In this document: positions 6,171 to 7,653 of the stretch, piece by piece
Layout: every line of letters starts with the position of its first letter
Position numbering within the stretch: the first letter of the stretch is position 1
DNA from: an uncultured Collinsella sp.
GTDB taxonomy: Bacteria > Actinomycetota > Coriobacteriia > Coriobacteriales > Coriobacteriaceae
Direction of reading: 5' to 3'
NCBI GenBank assembly: GCA_902478935.1
Contig: CABSMV010000091.1
Location: 1-7,653, forward strand
Length of the DNA: 7,653 nucleotides
Program-made: the position numbers and the translations under genes
The notes under the pieces: generated by a model
Told to the model about the DNA's origin: nothing
Database searches by the model: none
Seen by the model: only the letters and a program-made list of their open reading frames with translations

Positions 6171-7613
6171 CTAGCGCAGGGACCTCAGGCCGCCGGCCTC
6201 CTTGTCGAGCACCGTAAAGCGCACGGCATCTAGGTGCTCCAAGATGCTGATTGCACGTTTGCGCGACACACCCAGGGCCTCGCGCAGCACGCTCGTGGTG
6301 GCTGCGCCGCCGGCTGCCTCAATGGCAGCGGCGACGAGCTCACGCGCATGGGCCTCGGCGGTAGCAGACAGGGCAACGTCGCGCTCGACCTTAACGATCG
6401 AGCGATTGAGCGAAAGCTCGCGCAGGGCACGCGTCATGGTGTCGCGATCGAGCTGCAGCTGTTCGCCCACCTCGGGAAGCGCCGGTGCATCCAGGCCGGC
6501 CTCGTCAAGCAGCGCGACGATCTGCTCGCAAGCCTCTCGCACCACGCGTGCCGCCGCGGCGGCCGAGTGCGGGTCGAACACCTCGGCGCCCTCGGCGGCG
6601 CACACGCCACGCGAGCAGCCCTCGGCAATCAGAGCCGCGGCAACACCTTCATCAGCGCTAGGCCACGCAGCATGGGCAACGGCGCCGAGCGTAAAGCCCG
6701 TCTCCTTGGGAGACGCCGCATGCTTGGCTGACAGGGTCGCCGCCAGTGCATCCATCGCAGCGTCGAGCACCACGGTGTCCGCCAAGAGCTCCGCATCACC
6801 CATGGCAAGCTTGCGAACGGAGCCCTGCGCCACCAAACCGCGCAGTGCGGCATCGGCCTCGCCGGCACCAAGATCCAAAGCCTCGGCAACATCAGCCGCC
6901 GCAACCGGCAGCGCTTGCAGCGCCAGCCACGCATCCACCGCACCCGAAACATCTCCGGCCTCAAGCGCAGCAAGCAGCGCGCGCTCCCCCGTCGAAAGCT
7001 CGCGCGAGCGACGGCAGCGCGAAAGCAGCACACGCCCGCCGCCAATGAGCATAACGGGCGAATACGACAGCACCACGGCATGGTCTCCGGCTCGCAGCGG
7101 CAGCGGCTCCTCCAAGCGCACCTGTACGGTACGGGTCTCGCCCACCGCCATGGGAGCCTCGCCCTCCAAAAGCATGATGCGGCCGACGACCTCGGCCGTG
7201 CCGGCCATCACATGCACGCGCGCGCCCGACTCGAGCACGCGCGGCTTGGCGCCCTCGCGACCCAAATACGTAAACGTCATCATAAAGCGCAACGTCTGGC
7301 CAAAGCGGTCCGCCACGCCCAGCATCTCGCCACGGTCAAGCGCCGCGACACCGTCACCAACTAGGTTGAGCGCCGCACGCTGACCAGGCAGCGCGCGCGG
7401 CGTATCGCCATGCACCTGAATCCCGCGCACGCGACAGACCGTACGCGACGGCAAAGCCATCAGCTCGTCGCCCACCGCAACCGGCGCATCGTGCAGCGTT
7501 CCCGTTACGACAGTGCCGACGCCCTTAATCGTAAAGCAGCGGTCAATCGGCAGGCGCGGCGCGGCATCGGTGCGCTCGGCACGGTTGCGGCAGGCATCCC
7601 AGCAGGCACTTAC
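6171..7613 (-). CDS. selB: Selenocysteine-specific elongation factor SelB, 5'-truncated
   Basis: SelB is a GTP-dependent factor that brings Sec-tRNA-Sec to UGA codons next to an mRNA SECIS hairpin. The genomic part gives 480 residues. It opens near the end of the GTPase domain and continues into domain II with PIDRCFTIKGVGTVVTGTL, closely similar to the same place in E. coli SelB. Domain III-like sequence follows to about residue 195. The rest is a set of winged-helix modules that bind SECIS RNA, ending in SRKRAISILEHLDAVRFTV, the typical last-helix pattern. About 170 residues with the G1-G4 GTP-binding motifs are missing because the frame enters adapter at 7614. The apparent start MGSEMCIRDR is translated adapter. 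selC follows 36 bases after the TAG stop. Expected neighbours upstream (selA, selD) are outside the window. Confidence 0.95.
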   Translation of the reverse strand, partial: VSACWDACRNRAERTDAAPRLPIDRCFTIKGVGTVVTGTLHDAPVAVGDELMALPSRTVCRVRGIQVHGDTPRALPGQRAALNLVGDGVAALDRGEMLGVADRFGQTLRFMMTFTYLGREGAKPRVLESGARVHVMAGTAEVVGRIMLLEGEAPMAVGETRTVQVRLEEPLPLRAGDHAVVLSYSPVMLIGGGRVLLSRCRRSRELSTGERALLAALEAGDVSGAVDAWLALQALPVAAADVAEALDLGAGEADAALRGLVAQGSVRKLAMGDAELLADTVVLDAAMDALAATLSAKHAASPKETGFTLGAVAHAAWPSADEGVAAALIAEGCSRGVCAAEGAEVFDPHSAAAAARVVREACEQIVALLDEAGLDAPALPEVGEQLQLDRDTMTRALRELSLNRSIVKVERDVALSATAEAHARELVAAAIEAAGGAATTSVLREALGVSRKRAISILEHLDAVRFTVLDKEAGGLRSLR

Positions 7614-7614
7614 C

Positions 7615-7653
7615 CTGTCTCTTATACACATCTCCGAGCCCACGAGACTCCTG
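7615..7653 (-). other. Nextera transposase adapter plus start of i7 index, not genomic
   Basis: Bases 7615-7633 are the reverse complement of the Tn5 mosaic end, and 7634-7648 (CCGAGCCCACGAGAC) are the rest of the read-2 adapter. The last five bases, TCCTG, would be the beginning of the i7 index; from memory they fit Nextera index N704 (TCCTGAGC). Genomic sequence ends at 7614. This adapter supplies the false start MGSEMCIRDR of the selB fragment. Confidence 0.98.

Noticed and set aside
6202..7383. 393-residue plus-strand frame rich in Ser/Ala/Thr
   Set aside because: It is antisense to selB and its composition is that of a shadow frame.

Overview
The window is a piece of a high-GC bacterial genome, with every gene on the minus strand (transcription runs from high to low coordinates). 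GC-rich third positions, the gene set and the style of the glutamate dehydrogenase suggest a gut actinobacterium of the Coriobacteriia, perhaps Collinsella. That placement is my impression from the proteins and has not been checked. Both ends are Illumina Nextera transposase adapter and not genome (1-28 and 7615-7653). The first and last genes are therefore cut by library chemistry or assembly, not by biology.

Layout from right to left, in the direction of transcription. First comes the C-terminal three quarters of selB, the selenocysteine-specific elongation factor (7613-6171). It is followed, after an extended -10 promoter, by a complete selC tRNA-Sec with anticodon UCA and encoded CCA (6134-6038), which I recognised from its fold, and then a terminator-like hairpin with a T-tract. 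Next is a two-gene unit: mobA (5883-5251), and 15 bases later a small protein with a cysteine-rich N-terminus and a C-terminal DUF3343 / putative Se/S-carrier-like domain (5235-4840). A gene-free stretch of about 256 bases carries a possible REP-like motif and the leader of gdhA. gdhA itself (4583-3228) is complete and ends in a clear terminator. A 229-base gap holds a striking hairpin with two perfect 26-base arms. Last comes a molybdenum hydroxylase pair: a FAD subunit (2997-2083) overlapping by one base a fused [2Fe-2S]-plus-molybdopterin subunit (2083-29, truncated).

The common thread is selenium and molybdenum. SelB and tRNA-Sec insert selenocysteine at UGA codons. MobA makes the guanine-dinucleotide form of the molybdenum cofactor used by formate dehydrogenase-type enzymes, which are often selenoproteins. 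The small protein belongs to a family suspected of carrying selenium or sulfur. The FAD plus fused Fe-S/Mo pair has the architecture of E. coli YgfM/XdhD, a group discussed in connection with selenium-dependent molybdenum hydroxylases. No in-frame UGA selenocysteine codon is needed to explain any gene here, so the selenoprotein clients would lie outside the window. The most useful points for follow-up are the adapter ends, the Se/Mo gene cluster, the cysteine-rich extension of the carrier-like protein, the G-A apposition in tRNA-Sec, and the 26-base inverted repeat.
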